Shown: positions 1 to 7,111 of the stretch, in pieces
Position numbering within the stretch: position 1 is the stretch's first letter
Layout of the letters: each line of letters begins with the position of its first letter
Assembly (NCBI GenBank): GCA_003222535.1
Contig: QHWJ01000249.1
Span: 1 to 64,000, forward strand
DNA length: 64,000 nt
Source: Acidobacteriota bacterium
GTDB taxonomy: Bacteria; Acidobacteriota; Vicinamibacteria; Vicinamibacterales; CAVVIG01
Direction of reading: 5' to 3'
The notes under the pieces: generated by a model
The model's database searches: none
What the model was told of the DNA's origin: nothing
The model's input: only the letters and a program-made list of their open reading frames with translations
Position numbers and translations under genes: made by a program

Positions 1-501
1 CGACATCGGCGAGGCGCTGTTGGGTCACTTCGCGCGCGGTTTCGGCATCGGCAAGTCGTTGTTCGGCCGCTTCGCGCGCGGCCTCAACATCGGTGAGGCG
101 CTGTTCGGTCGCCTCGCGCGCGGTTTCGGCAGCGGCAAGTCGCTGTTGGGCCGTCTCGCGCGCGGCTTCCGCCTCGGCGAGTTGTTTGGCCGCCAACTCG
201 CCCGCGGCTTGCAGCTCGCCAGCCAGCGCGGCGCGCTCGGCGAGCGTCGCGTCGGCCCGCGCGTCGGCGTCACGACGCTCGCGCTCTCCGGCTGCTTCGC
301 GCGCGGCCTCAACATCGGTGAGGCGCTGTTGGGTCGCCTCGCGCGCGGTTTCGGCATCGGCAAGTCGCTGTTGGGCGGTCTTGCGCGCGGCTTCCACCTC
401 GGCGAGCCGTGTGGCCGCCAACTCGCGCGCGGCCTCGAGCTCACCAGCCAGCGCGGCGCGCCCGGCGAGCGCCGCGTCGGCCCGCGCGTCGGCGTCGCGG
501 C
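1..501 (-). repeat. Internal coding repeats: 42-bp units nested in a 225-bp duplication
   Basis: Within the coiled-coil gene the DNA repeats with a 42-bp period (14 residues). A larger segment is duplicated: 191-276 and 416-501 are near-identical, 225 bp (75 codons) apart. Differences between copies are mostly single bases, so the duplication looks recent relative to the rest of the gene. Such a repeat could change coiled-coil length by slippage. Confidence 0.7.
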
Positions 502-1261
502 GGGCGCCTTCGAGCTCCGCTGCCCGATGTTCGGCGGCCTCGATGCGCACTTGCGCAGATTCGAAATCGGTGCGTCCTTTTTGGGCGGCGGCGTCGCGCG
601 CGGCGCCGAGCTCGAGTCGGAATTGCTGCAGCGCACGTTCCAGTCGGGCGGTCTCTGCGCGCTGGGCGGCAAGCTCGTTCCCGAGCTCCTCGCGCACGCC
701 GCTGACTTCGAGCTCCTTGACGCTTTCGACAACAAAAACGCGCTGCTCCGTCTCTTCGAGAGTCCGCCGCAGCGCGCGCCCCGCCGTGCGTTCTCCATCG
801 AGTGCAGTTCGCAGCTCATCCAGGTCGCGGCGAAGCTTCGCCCCGGCCTCGCTGTCGCTCTGGAGCGTTGCTCGTGCCTCTTCGAGCTGCGCTTGGAGCG
901 TCGCCTGCGCGTCCTCGAATTGCGCCCGGATGGCATGGCCTGCCGTGCGCTCTGCCTGGACCAACCGCTGCGCGTCGGCGTGGACTGCCGTCACCTGCTC
1001 CGACGCGGCGAGCTGCGCTTCGAGGCACGCCCGCGCGGCGGCGGCCTCGGCTTCAGTCGTCGCGACGCGCGCCAGCTCGATCACCAGTGTTTCGAGGGAC
1101 TCGCACTCGTCGGGGTTCGCCAGCGCCGCTTCGAGCGTCGCCAGCCTGGCGTCGAGGGCGGTGCGAAGGTCCTCGAGCTCTCCGGTCGTTTCGGAGAGAC
1201 GGAGCCTGAGCGCGGCATACGACGGCGCGGTATCGGCTTTTGCGAAGGCGGCAGTGCGCAT
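1..1261 (-). CDS. Alanine/glutamate-rich coiled-coil protein, C-terminus cut by window edge
   Basis: On the minus strand this frame is open from an ATG at 1261 to the window edge with no stop, so at least 420 residues are present and the C-terminus is missing. The protein opens MRTAAFAKADTAPSYAAL and is then almost wholly Ala, Glu, Arg, Gln and Leu in heptad order, as expected for a long parallel coiled coil. Toward the C-terminus it becomes a 14-residue (two-heptad) repeat of the type EQRLADAETAREAT. A GTG at 1315 in the same frame is an alternative start; no strong ribosome site decides. There is no signal peptide or membrane segment at the ATG. Composition allows a cytoskeletal or scaffolding role, but no family is recognisable. 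It is divergent from the PEGA protein gene. The long plus-strand frame over the same DNA is rich in Arg/Ser/Gly with no structure and I treat it as a shadow. Confidence 0.72.
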   Translation of the reverse strand, partial: MRTAAFAKADTAPSYAALRLRLSETTGELEDLRTALDARLATLEAALANPDECESLETLVIELARVATTEAEAAAARACLEAQLAASEQVTAVHADAQRLVQAERTAGHAIRAQFEDAQATLQAQLEEARATLQSDSEAGAKLRRDLDELRTALDGERTAGRALRRTLEETEQRVFVVESVKELEVSGVREELGNELAAQRAETARLERALQQFRLELGAARDAAAQKGRTDFESAQVRIEAAEHRAAELEGARRDADARADAALAGRAALAGELEAARELAATRLAEVEAARKTAQQRLADAETAREATQQRLTDVEAAREAAGERERRDADARADATLAERAALAGELQAAGELAAKQLAEAEAARETAQQRLAAAETAREATEQRLTDVEAAREAAEQRLADAETAREVTQQRLADV

Positions 1262-1432
1262 CTTGATCCCGAGAGTGGAGTAGACGCGAATGCTGCAAGC
1301 TGAACGCCATGTCACGGTGCTCGGCCGGTTGCAAAAAATTCCTGTCGAATACGCACATCGCTGCTCTTCCCGGCCGCGTACACGGGTCAAGTGCCATCGG
1401 ACGGTTCCGTCAGATCGATTTCGCTTCTGTAA

Positions 1433-2644
1433 ATGAGCGGACGCCCACGTGCGTTCTCGGCTCGACAATCGGACCACGTGCCAGGACCGTCTCTTGCAGC
1501 CTGTCGAGCCGTGCGTGATCAATCCGCCCTCGTCCTGGCGGCCGCCAATACCGCGGCGAGCTGGGCTCGCGCCCGCCGCGCTAACTGGGACGGCGCCTCG
1601 AATGCGAGCTCGGAGTGCGAATCTCGGATTGCGGATTGCGGACACCTCGTTGCGGAACGCGGACACTTCGCGGAGGCTGAAGGCCCCGCGCCCGTCATTC
1701 CGTTCCAGCAGACGCCATCGATTCCGATCGACCAGACACATCTGGACGTCCGACCCACCGCGCGCGTGCCGGTCGACGGCTCGCGCCGCGCAGCCGTCAC
1801 GGCGGGAACGGCCGGACGCCTTGCGTCCAAGCGTTCACGGCTCGCGCGGTGGCTGTGGCTGCCGAGCGGCAGCTTCGCCGCGGTCGTGCTCGCGCTTGGA
1901 GGCACGGCCTGCGCGTACTGGCTGCGTCCACCGCGATCTGCGGCGACACGTCCCGCGGTCGTGAACGGTGAGCGGGCCCGCCCGCGGCCGAACGCAGGTG
2001 GCCAGCAATCGACAGTCGCGCCACCCAAGCCGACGGGCATGATGTTCGTGACCTCGGATCCGGTCGGCGCCCGAGTGCTCGTCGATGGCCGACCCCGCGG
2101 CGTGACGCCGATCACGGTGACCGATCTCACGCCGGCCGACCATGCGCTCGTGCTCGACAGCCCCGGCGGCTCGGTCCGACGGTCCGTCACCATCGTCGCC
2201 AACGAAACCGCGAGGGTCGCCGAGTCGATCTTTGCGGGGTGGGTCTCGGTGCTCTCACCGTTCGAGGTCGCGATCGCCGAAGGCACGCGTGGGATCCAGC
2301 TGGACGATCGCAATCAAGCGATGCTCGGGCCGGGCCCGCACGAGCTCCATATCGAGAATCGCGCGCTCGGCTACGAAGAGTTGCGCAAGGTCTTCGTGAA
2401 GCCGGGCGAGATCACAGCGCTCTCGATCGCTCCACCGCGATCGACCATCAGTGTCACCGCGACGGCGCCCGCGTCGGTCTGGGTGGACGGTTCACGAGTC
2501 GGAGAGACGCCGATTGCCGCGCTGCCGCTCGAGCTGGGGACGCACGACGTGGTCGTCAGGCACGCGGAACACGACGAGCGGCGCTTTGCGGTGACGGCGA
2601 CCATGAAGCCGATCCTGCTCAACGCCGACTTTTCGAAGCCGTGA
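1433..2644 (+). CDS. PEGA-domain membrane-anchored protein
   Basis: The predicted 403-residue protein has a disordered N-terminal third, one membrane segment near residues 140-165 (around LPSGSFAAVVLALGGTACAY), a proline-rich linker, and two PEGA-type beta domains. The first covers about residues 203-265 (TSDPVGARVLVDGRPRGVTP) and the second about 340-400 (ASVWVDGSRVGETPIAALPL). PEGA domains are surface or periplasmic beta-sandwich modules often tethered to signalling or envelope proteins; no catalytic domain is present. The membrane segment followed by PEGA domains suggests that the C-terminal part faces the periplasm. The ATG at 1433 has no clear ribosome site, and the first ~100 residues include the small DNA repeat TCGGATTGCGGATTGCGGA at about 1624-1642, so the true start may lie downstream. 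Confidence 0.68.
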   Translation: MSGRPRAFSARQSDHVPGPSLAACRAVRDQSALVLAAANTAASWARARRANWDGASNASSECESRIADCGHLVAERGHFAEAEGPAPVIPFQQTPSIPIDQTHLDVRPTARVPVDGSRRAAVTAGTAGRLASKRSRLARWLWLPSGSFAAVVLALGGTACAYWLRPPRSAATRPAVVNGERARPRPNAGGQQSTVAPPKPTGMMFVTSDPVGARVLVDGRPRGVTPITVTDLTPADHALVLDSPGGSVRRSVTIVANETARVAESIFAGWVSVLSPFEVAIAEGTRGIQLDDRNQAMLGPGPHELHIENRALGYEELRKVFVKPGEITALSIAPPRSTISVTATAPASVWVDGSRVGETPIAALPLELGTHDVVVRHAEHDERRFAVTATMKPILLNADFSKP

Positions 2645-2966
2645 ATCGTCGCGCGGCTTCGCAGGGCCAGCCGCAGAGCGCGCGCAGAACGTTCTGGCCG
2701 GGGCCAGGCATCGCCCGGGTCGTGCGTGGAGCATTCGCGTTCATGAATGCCGATTCTGACGTTCGCGATCGCGCCAGGCCCAGGCGCGACCGGGACGAGG
2801 GCTCTTGAATCGGCGGCGATCTCGAACGTGGTCACGACTACCCCGCTGCGGATGATATGAGCGGGACCGGGACCCGTCTGACTGGAGAGCGCAAGCGCGC
2901 CGAGGATCGCGGCATGATTCTTCGCGCGATTGTCCCATCGATCGACCGAGGATAGACTCGCTCCAG
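2645..2966. other. Intergenic region, nothing convincing
   Basis: This gap lies between the PEGA protein and the hydrolase. A minus-strand open frame crosses it (reading IIRSGVVVTTFEIAADSRAL), but it runs on into the antisense of the PEGA gene and matches no family I know. I see no clear terminator, promoter or palindrome. It may hold a decayed gene fragment. Confidence 0.4.
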
Positions 2967-4202
2967 TTGCGACAGCCCAAGTCCAAGCCACCCGTGGCAT
3001 CCCCGCTTCTCTTTGCGGCCGTTCTCGTTCTGTTGTTCCTGACGTCCTGGATTGTGCTGCCCGCGCCGAGCCGGACGCTGCTCACCCTCGGCGTCAGCGC
3101 CCCGGAACTTTCCGCATGGCTGGTCGTCGGCAGCCTCGTCGCTGCTGTCCTGACCCTCGCCGCGGCCGGTCGCGGCCCACTGGCGCGGGCCACGGCCGTC
3201 ATCGCCATCGTCTCCACGATGCTGGCATCGGTCCCGCTCGTGGAGCTTCCGTTCGTCGTGCGGCGATTCAATAGAACCATACGGATCGCCCTCGGCGACG
3301 ACGTCCTTCGCGGTGCGCCGTCGGATCGCTTCGCGCGCATGAGATCGGCACCGGTTGTCCTGTTCGATCTTTTTCGTGGCATCGACGCGGGCGACGCGCT
3401 CGTCGCTCGAGACATTCCTTTTGCGGCGCCTGGAGGCGCGCGCCTGACGCTCGACATCTATCGTCCGCGGGCCGCCGGACGATATCCGTCGGTCGTTCAG
3501 ATATACGGCGGCGCCTGGCAACGCGGCGCGCCTGCAGACGACGCGGGATTCGCCACCTATCTTGCGGCTCGCGGATACGTCGTGTTCGCCATCGACTACC
3601 GGCACGCGCCTCGGTGGCAGTGGCCGGCGCAGATCCAGGATGTGCGAGCGGCACTCGGGTGGATTCGCGAGCACGGCGCCGAGCACGACGCCGACGTCTC
3701 GCGGCTTGCGCTGGTCGGCCGGTCGGCGGGCGCGCACCTCGCGATGATCGCGGCCTATGATGGGGGCGCGCGGTCAGTCGCTCCCATCGCGGCGGTCGTC
3801 AGCTACTACGGTCCTGTCGATCTGGCAGACGGCTACCGCAATCCGCCGAGGCCTGATCCGCTTGATGTGCGGTCCATCGAGGAAGCGTTTCTCGGAGGGA
3901 CGCCGGACCTGATGCCGGATCGCTACCGCCAGGCGTCGCCGATCACCCATGTGTCCCGCCGCCTTCCACCCTCGCTGCTGATCTACGGCGGCCGCGACCA
4001 CATCGTCCTGCCGCGATTCGGCGCGAGGCTCGACGATCGGCTGCGCGCCGCGGGCGCGACGTCGGTGTTCCTGGAGATTCCATGGGCCGAGCATGCGTTC
4101 GACGCCGTTCCGTTCGGACCAAGCGGGCAGCTGGCGCTGTACTACACGGAACGGTTTCTCGCGTGGGCGCTGACCCGGGAGCCTTCGGATCGCGAACGGT
4201 GA
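2967..4202 (+). CDS. Membrane-anchored alpha/beta hydrolase (BD-FAE/esterase type)
   Basis: The 411-residue protein begins with about three hydrophobic segments (residues 12-30, 42-66, 70-95). A serine-hydrolase domain of the esterase/acetylesterase type follows. Visible elements are an oxyanion-type YGGAWQRG (the usual HGG is YGG here), the nucleophile elbow GRSAG, an acid in YGGRDHIV and a histidine in AEHAFD, in the right order for a Ser-Asp-His triad. The substrate cannot be told; acyl or acetyl ester cleavage at the membrane is the likely reaction. The start at 2967 is a TTG; a GTG at 2994 (VASPLLFAAV) is an equal candidate. The stop TGA overlaps the ATG of apbE by one base, so the two are probably co-translated. 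Confidence 0.75.
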   Translation: MRQPKSKPPVASPLLFAAVLVLLFLTSWIVLPAPSRTLLTLGVSAPELSAWLVVGSLVAAVLTLAAAGRGPLARATAVIAIVSTMLASVPLVELPFVVRRFNRTIRIALGDDVLRGAPSDRFARMRSAPVVLFDLFRGIDAGDALVARDIPFAAPGGARLTLDIYRPRAAGRYPSVVQIYGGAWQRGAPADDAGFATYLAARGYVVFAIDYRHAPRWQWPAQIQDVRAALGWIREHGAEHDADVSRLALVGRSAGAHLAMIAAYDGGARSVAPIAAVVSYYGPVDLADGYRNPPRPDPLDVRSIEEAFLGGTPDLMPDRYRQASPITHVSRRLPPSLLIYGGRDHIVLPRFGARLDDRLRAAGATSVFLEIPWAEHAFDAVPFGPSGQLALYYTERFLAWALTREPSDRER

Positions 4203-5242
4203 TGGTCAGGTCCAGAGCCGTTCTGCCGATCGCCGTCGCCTTCGTGACGGCATGTCGCGGCGGCATCAACGACGCGCCCCGGAGCCACATCGTCGAGCGA
4301 GCTGGAGTGGCGATGGGATCCGAGCTCCGCCTGACGGCGCGGACCGTCGACGAAGCGGCGGCGGCAGCGGCGTTCGACGCGGTCTTCACGGAATTCGACC
4401 GGCTCGACGCGCTGATGAGCGTGTGGCGCGCCGGAAGCGACGTCCTGCGAATCAACGCCGCAGCGGGTGAGCGTGCCTTGCCGGTCAGCGACGACGTGCG
4501 CGCGGCGCTGCGCACCGCTCGTCAGGTAAGCGAGTGGACCGGCGGAAAGTTCGACGTCACCTTCGGCGTGCTCACCGACGTCTGGAAGTTCGACGCCCAG
4601 GATCAGGACAATACGATCCCGGATCCCGGCGCGATTCGGAAACGGCTGCCGTTCATCGACTATCGACAAGTCGAGGTCGACGACCGCGCGGGCACGGTGT
4701 TCCTGAAGCGCAAGGGGATGCGGGTCCACCTGGGGGGCATCGGCAAGGGGTACGCGGTCGAGAAAGCGATGAACATCCTGCGACGGGCCGGCCTGCACGA
4801 TTTCATGATTCAGGCGGGCGGCGATCTGTACGTCGCGGGGCGGAAAAACGGGCGGCCGTGGCGCCTCGGGATCAACGATCCGCGCGGGCCCGCGGGCCGC
4901 AGCTTCGCAACCGTCGATCTGACGGACGCCACCTTCAGCACGTCTGGCGACTACGCGCGCTTCTTCATCAAGGACGGCATCCGCTACCACCACCTGCTCG
5001 ACCCGGCCACGGGTCAGCCGGCGCGCGGATGCCGCAGCGTCACGATCGTCGCGGACAGCCCGCTCGTGGCGGACGGTCTGTCCACGGGCGTCTTCATCCT
5101 GGGTCCCGCCGCGGGAATGGCGTTGATCGAGCGCCTGCCGCACGTGGAAGGCGTGATCGTGACGGCAAAGAACGAAGTGCTGGTGTCGTCGGGGCTGAGA
5201 GATCGCTTCATTCTGCTGGCGCAGCCCACGGATGCGCCTTAG
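4202..5242 (+). CDS. apbE: FAD:protein FMN transferase (ApbE lipoprotein)
   Basis: ApbE moves FMN from FAD onto a Thr/Ser of exported FMN-binding domains. The product is 346 residues, normal for the family. It starts MVRSRAVLPIAVAFVTACRG, a lipoprotein signal with cysteine in the TAC box, placing it on the outer face of the membrane. Family landmarks are MGSELRLTA, SVWRAGSDVLRIN, GGKFDVTFGVLTDVWKF, the flavin-binding LGGIGKGYAVEKA, QAGGDLYVAG and the catalytic-metal region HHLLDPATGQPARGCRSVTI. I chose the ATG at 4202 because it overlaps the previous stop (TGATG) and gives a perfect lipoprotein signal; an upstream in-frame ATG at 4082 lies inside the hydrolase gene. Its probable substrate is the FMN-binding protein encoded convergently at 6523-7071. 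Confidence 0.93.
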   Translation: MVRSRAVLPIAVAFVTACRGGINDAPRSHIVERAGVAMGSELRLTARTVDEAAAAAAFDAVFTEFDRLDALMSVWRAGSDVLRINAAAGERALPVSDDVRAALRTARQVSEWTGGKFDVTFGVLTDVWKFDAQDQDNTIPDPGAIRKRLPFIDYRQVEVDDRAGTVFLKRKGMRVHLGGIGKGYAVEKAMNILRRAGLHDFMIQAGGDLYVAGRKNGRPWRLGINDPRGPAGRSFATVDLTDATFSTSGDYARFFIKDGIRYHHLLDPATGQPARGCRSVTIVADSPLVADGLSTGVFILGPAAGMALIERLPHVEGVIVTAKNEVLVSSGLRDRFILLAQPTDAP

Positions 5243-5250
5243 GGCTTTGG

Positions 5251-5665
5251 AACGCAGAGACCGCAGAGTTCGCAGAGAAAAGCTTTACCACGAAGCCACG
5301 AAAGAAGACACGAAGGACACGAAGAAGACTGAGCGACCGCCGCCGCGAAGCGGCGGGCGGTGCGAAGAGAGCCGCAACACAAACCCGTGTAATCCCCGAT
5401 TGGTTTGTGGTTGCGGCTCTCTTCACACCACGTCGGGGCCGGCTACGCCGGCCCGGCGGTCGCTGCAATCTCCGCGGGTTTTGCGGTCTCTGCGTTTAGC
5501 CGTTGTCTTCTTCGTGTTCTTCGTGAGTTTCGTGGCTTTGACTGCTTCGTGTTTTCGTGGTTGCCTTCACGTGGTCTCTGCGAGCTCAACGGTCTCTGCG
5601 TTCAAATCCTCGTCTTCTTCGTGTCTTTCGTGGGTTTTCGTGTTTTCGTGGTTGCCTTTCGTGAT
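5251..5665. repeat. Long composite inverted-repeat element (ACGAAG-word family, copy 1)
   Basis: This 415-bp element fills the gap between convergent apbE and the polyferredoxin gene. The left arm (5251-5327) is AACGCAGAGACCGCAGAG followed by ACCACGAAGCCACGAAAGAA-type words. The right arm (about 5470-5545) is its reverse complement, with a further right-hand unit to about 5665. Between the arms are a GC-rich palindrome, a perfect-looking inner stem (5361-5385 against 5402-5426, containing GCCGCAACACAAAC) and a GGCCGGCTACGCCGGCC palindrome. As RNA from either strand it would fold into one very long nested hairpin, so a bidirectional terminator is possible. The layout is shared with 20908-21221. 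Confidence 0.85.
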
Positions 5666-5677
5666 CTCAATCCAGCG

Positions 5678-6523
5678 CTACCGCGCAGGCGTGGAAACGA
5701 ACATGTTGCCCTTCCGCCTCAGAATGATCCAGTGAGGGCACTTCTGCTGATCGAGGTAGAGCCGCTCGCAGTCGTCGCAGCGCACGCACTCGCTCGCGAT
5801 GATCTTCGGTCCGCGAATCGCGCCCCACTCGCACGTCTTCTCGCAGATCTTGCAGGTGCTGCATTCCGACCAACGCTTGATGCGGAACACCGTCAGGTTC
5901 GACAAGAGGCCCAGCGCCGCGCCGACGGGGCACAGGAACCGACAATACAGGTTCCGCACGAAGACCGTCGCGAGGAGCAGCACGGCGAGCCCGATCCACA
6001 TGCCGGTCGTGCCGAAGAGCCCGAACATCCAGAACGGCTCGACGTACCGGTAGACCGAGACGTCGCGCGTCACGAGGAAGTACGCCAGCACGCCCACCAG
6101 AAGGCCGTACTTGATCAAGTTGGCGTGCTTCTCGATCCTCACCGGGATCTCGACGCGCATCTTCCTCGGCACGACAGGATCCATCAGCTGAGTGAGCGCG
6201 CCGAAGGCGCAGATGCGGCCGCAGTACAGGCGCCCCCACAGGATCGTCGATCCGATCGCGAACACCCACAGGAGATACGTCGGCAGGCTGTACTTGAAGA
6301 TGGGCAGGCTGAGATCGGCGACCGCGAACAGGTCCACCACCGAGACGAGCCGGCTCTTCCAGAAACCCATGTAGCCGACCGCCGCGACGAGCGTCGCGTA
6401 CTTGAGCCGCACGCTCTTGCGGAAAAAGCCGACGAGCGCGAACGCCATGAAGGCGCCGAGCAGCGCGAGGTCGAGCGCCTGTGGACCGAGGATGTCACCC
6501 CAGCTTTCGACGACAGGGTCCAC
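5678..6523 (-). CDS. NosR/NapH-type membrane polyferredoxin
   Basis: The 281-residue protein has about five or six membrane segments and carries the cysteine motifs of NosR C-terminal and NapH proteins: LYCGRICAFGALTQL and LYCRFLCPVGAALGLL between helices. It ends with two cytoplasmic [4Fe-4S] clusters, CSTCKICEKTCEWGAI and CVRCDDCERLYLDQQKCPH (the last somewhat unusual in spacing). Such proteins pass electrons across the membrane to or from an exported flavin domain. The start is a GTG at 6523 that overlaps the stop of the FMN-binding gene by one base (TAGTG), so the two are translated as a pair and together equal a split NosR. A dedicated N2O or nitrate reductase is not seen in the window, so the terminal acceptor is unknown. 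Confidence 0.85.
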   Translation of the reverse strand: MDPVVESWGDILGPQALDLALLGAFMAFALVGFFRKSVRLKYATLVAAVGYMGFWKSRLVSVVDLFAVADLSLPIFKYSLPTYLLWVFAIGSTILWGRLYCGRICAFGALTQLMDPVVPRKMRVEIPVRIEKHANLIKYGLLVGVLAYFLVTRDVSVYRYVEPFWMFGLFGTTGMWIGLAVLLLATVFVRNLYCRFLCPVGAALGLLSNLTVFRIKRWSECSTCKICEKTCEWGAIRGPKIIASECVRCDDCERLYLDQQKCPHWIILRRKGNMFVSTPAR

Positions 6524-7071
6524 TACTTCACGGCCTCTGGCGGCAACAGCTGTCTGGCGACAATGCGCGTGCTGTCCCTGATGGCGCGAGCGGCGCTGCC
6601 GATGCTGATCGAGGCTCGCGAGACCGCGTCGACATCGGCGCCAACCCTGAACGGATCGCGGAAACTCTTGCCCTTGAACTGCGCGGCGAACTTTGGCGGC
6701 TCCACCGAGAAATAGCCGTACGGCTCCGAGTCGTACGTGACCACGGCCCCCGTGATCACGCCGGTCATGTCCATGCCCACCAGAATGTGGATCGGGCCGT
6801 GGTACCCGTGCTCCTGCGGCACCAGATCGGTCGTCCAGAAGGCGATGCCGATCGGCGCGGCCGGCGGATTCGCTTTCGGATCGGCCGCGAAAGCCTTGAA
6901 GTGCAGCGGCTCCCCGGCCAACGGCGAGAACGCCGCCGCCGCGGGGAACAGCCGCTTCAGCTCGGCGGCCGGGTTCGGCGTCGTGAAGATGCGCTCGGCG
7001 GCAGCGACGGCCATTCCGCAGCCGAGCGACAGGGCGATCAGGGCGAGCGGTGTCCGCTTCAACGTCTTCAC
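6523..7071 (-). CDS. Exported FMN-binding domain protein (NosR N-terminal/RnfG-like)
   Basis: The 183-codon gene begins at a GTG (7071) preceded by AGGA seven bases upstream and encodes a clear signal peptide (KTLKRTPLALIALSLGCGMA). The rest matches the FMN_bind fold of NosR, NqrC and RnfG: GYHGPIHILVGMDMTGVITG, then YFSVEPPKFAAQFKGKSFRD and the flavinylation region VGADVDAVSRASISI. In the consensus D-x-x-S/T-G-A-S/T the glycine is replaced by arginine here (DAVSRAS), although the acceptor serine remains. It probably holds covalent FMN added by the nearby ApbE and trades electrons with the polyferredoxin translated from the overlapping next gene. It is divergent from the adenylate cyclase, with only 40 bp between the two starts. 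Confidence 0.85.
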   Translation of the reverse strand: MKTLKRTPLALIALSLGCGMAVAAAERIFTTPNPAAELKRLFPAAAAFSPLAGEPLHFKAFAADPKANPPAAPIGIAFWTTDLVPQEHGYHGPIHILVGMDMTGVITGAVVTYDSEPYGYFSVEPPKFAAQFKGKSFRDPFRVGADVDAVSRASISIGSAARAIRDSTRIVARQLLPPEAVK

Positions 7072-7097
7072 CAGGAGTTCCTGTTCAGGGCAGCGAT

Positions 7098-7103
7098 TAT
7101 ACA
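7098..7103 (+). promoter_or_regulatory. Candidate -10 box placed for a leaderless transcript
   Basis: TATACA at 7098-7103 lies eight bases before the GTG start of the cyclase, so transcription would begin at or next to the start codon. The -35 side is weak. There is no ribosome site between the box and the GTG, which fits a leaderless mRNA. Confidence 0.35.
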
Positions 7104-7111
7104 ATCGGCGC

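Noticed and set aside
20-1303. Long plus-strand open frame over the coiled-coil gene
   Set aside because: Its protein is a Gly/Arg/Leu repeat with no structural sense, whereas the minus strand reads a regular heptad coiled coil. It is the complement of a repeated coding sequence.
5251-5665. Small proteins encoded in the word-repeat elements (products rich in TKPRKKTRRTRR-like peptides)
   Set aside because: These frames arise from ACGAAG words in every copy and strand. They have no consistent start or ribosome site, so I regard them as artefacts of the repeat.
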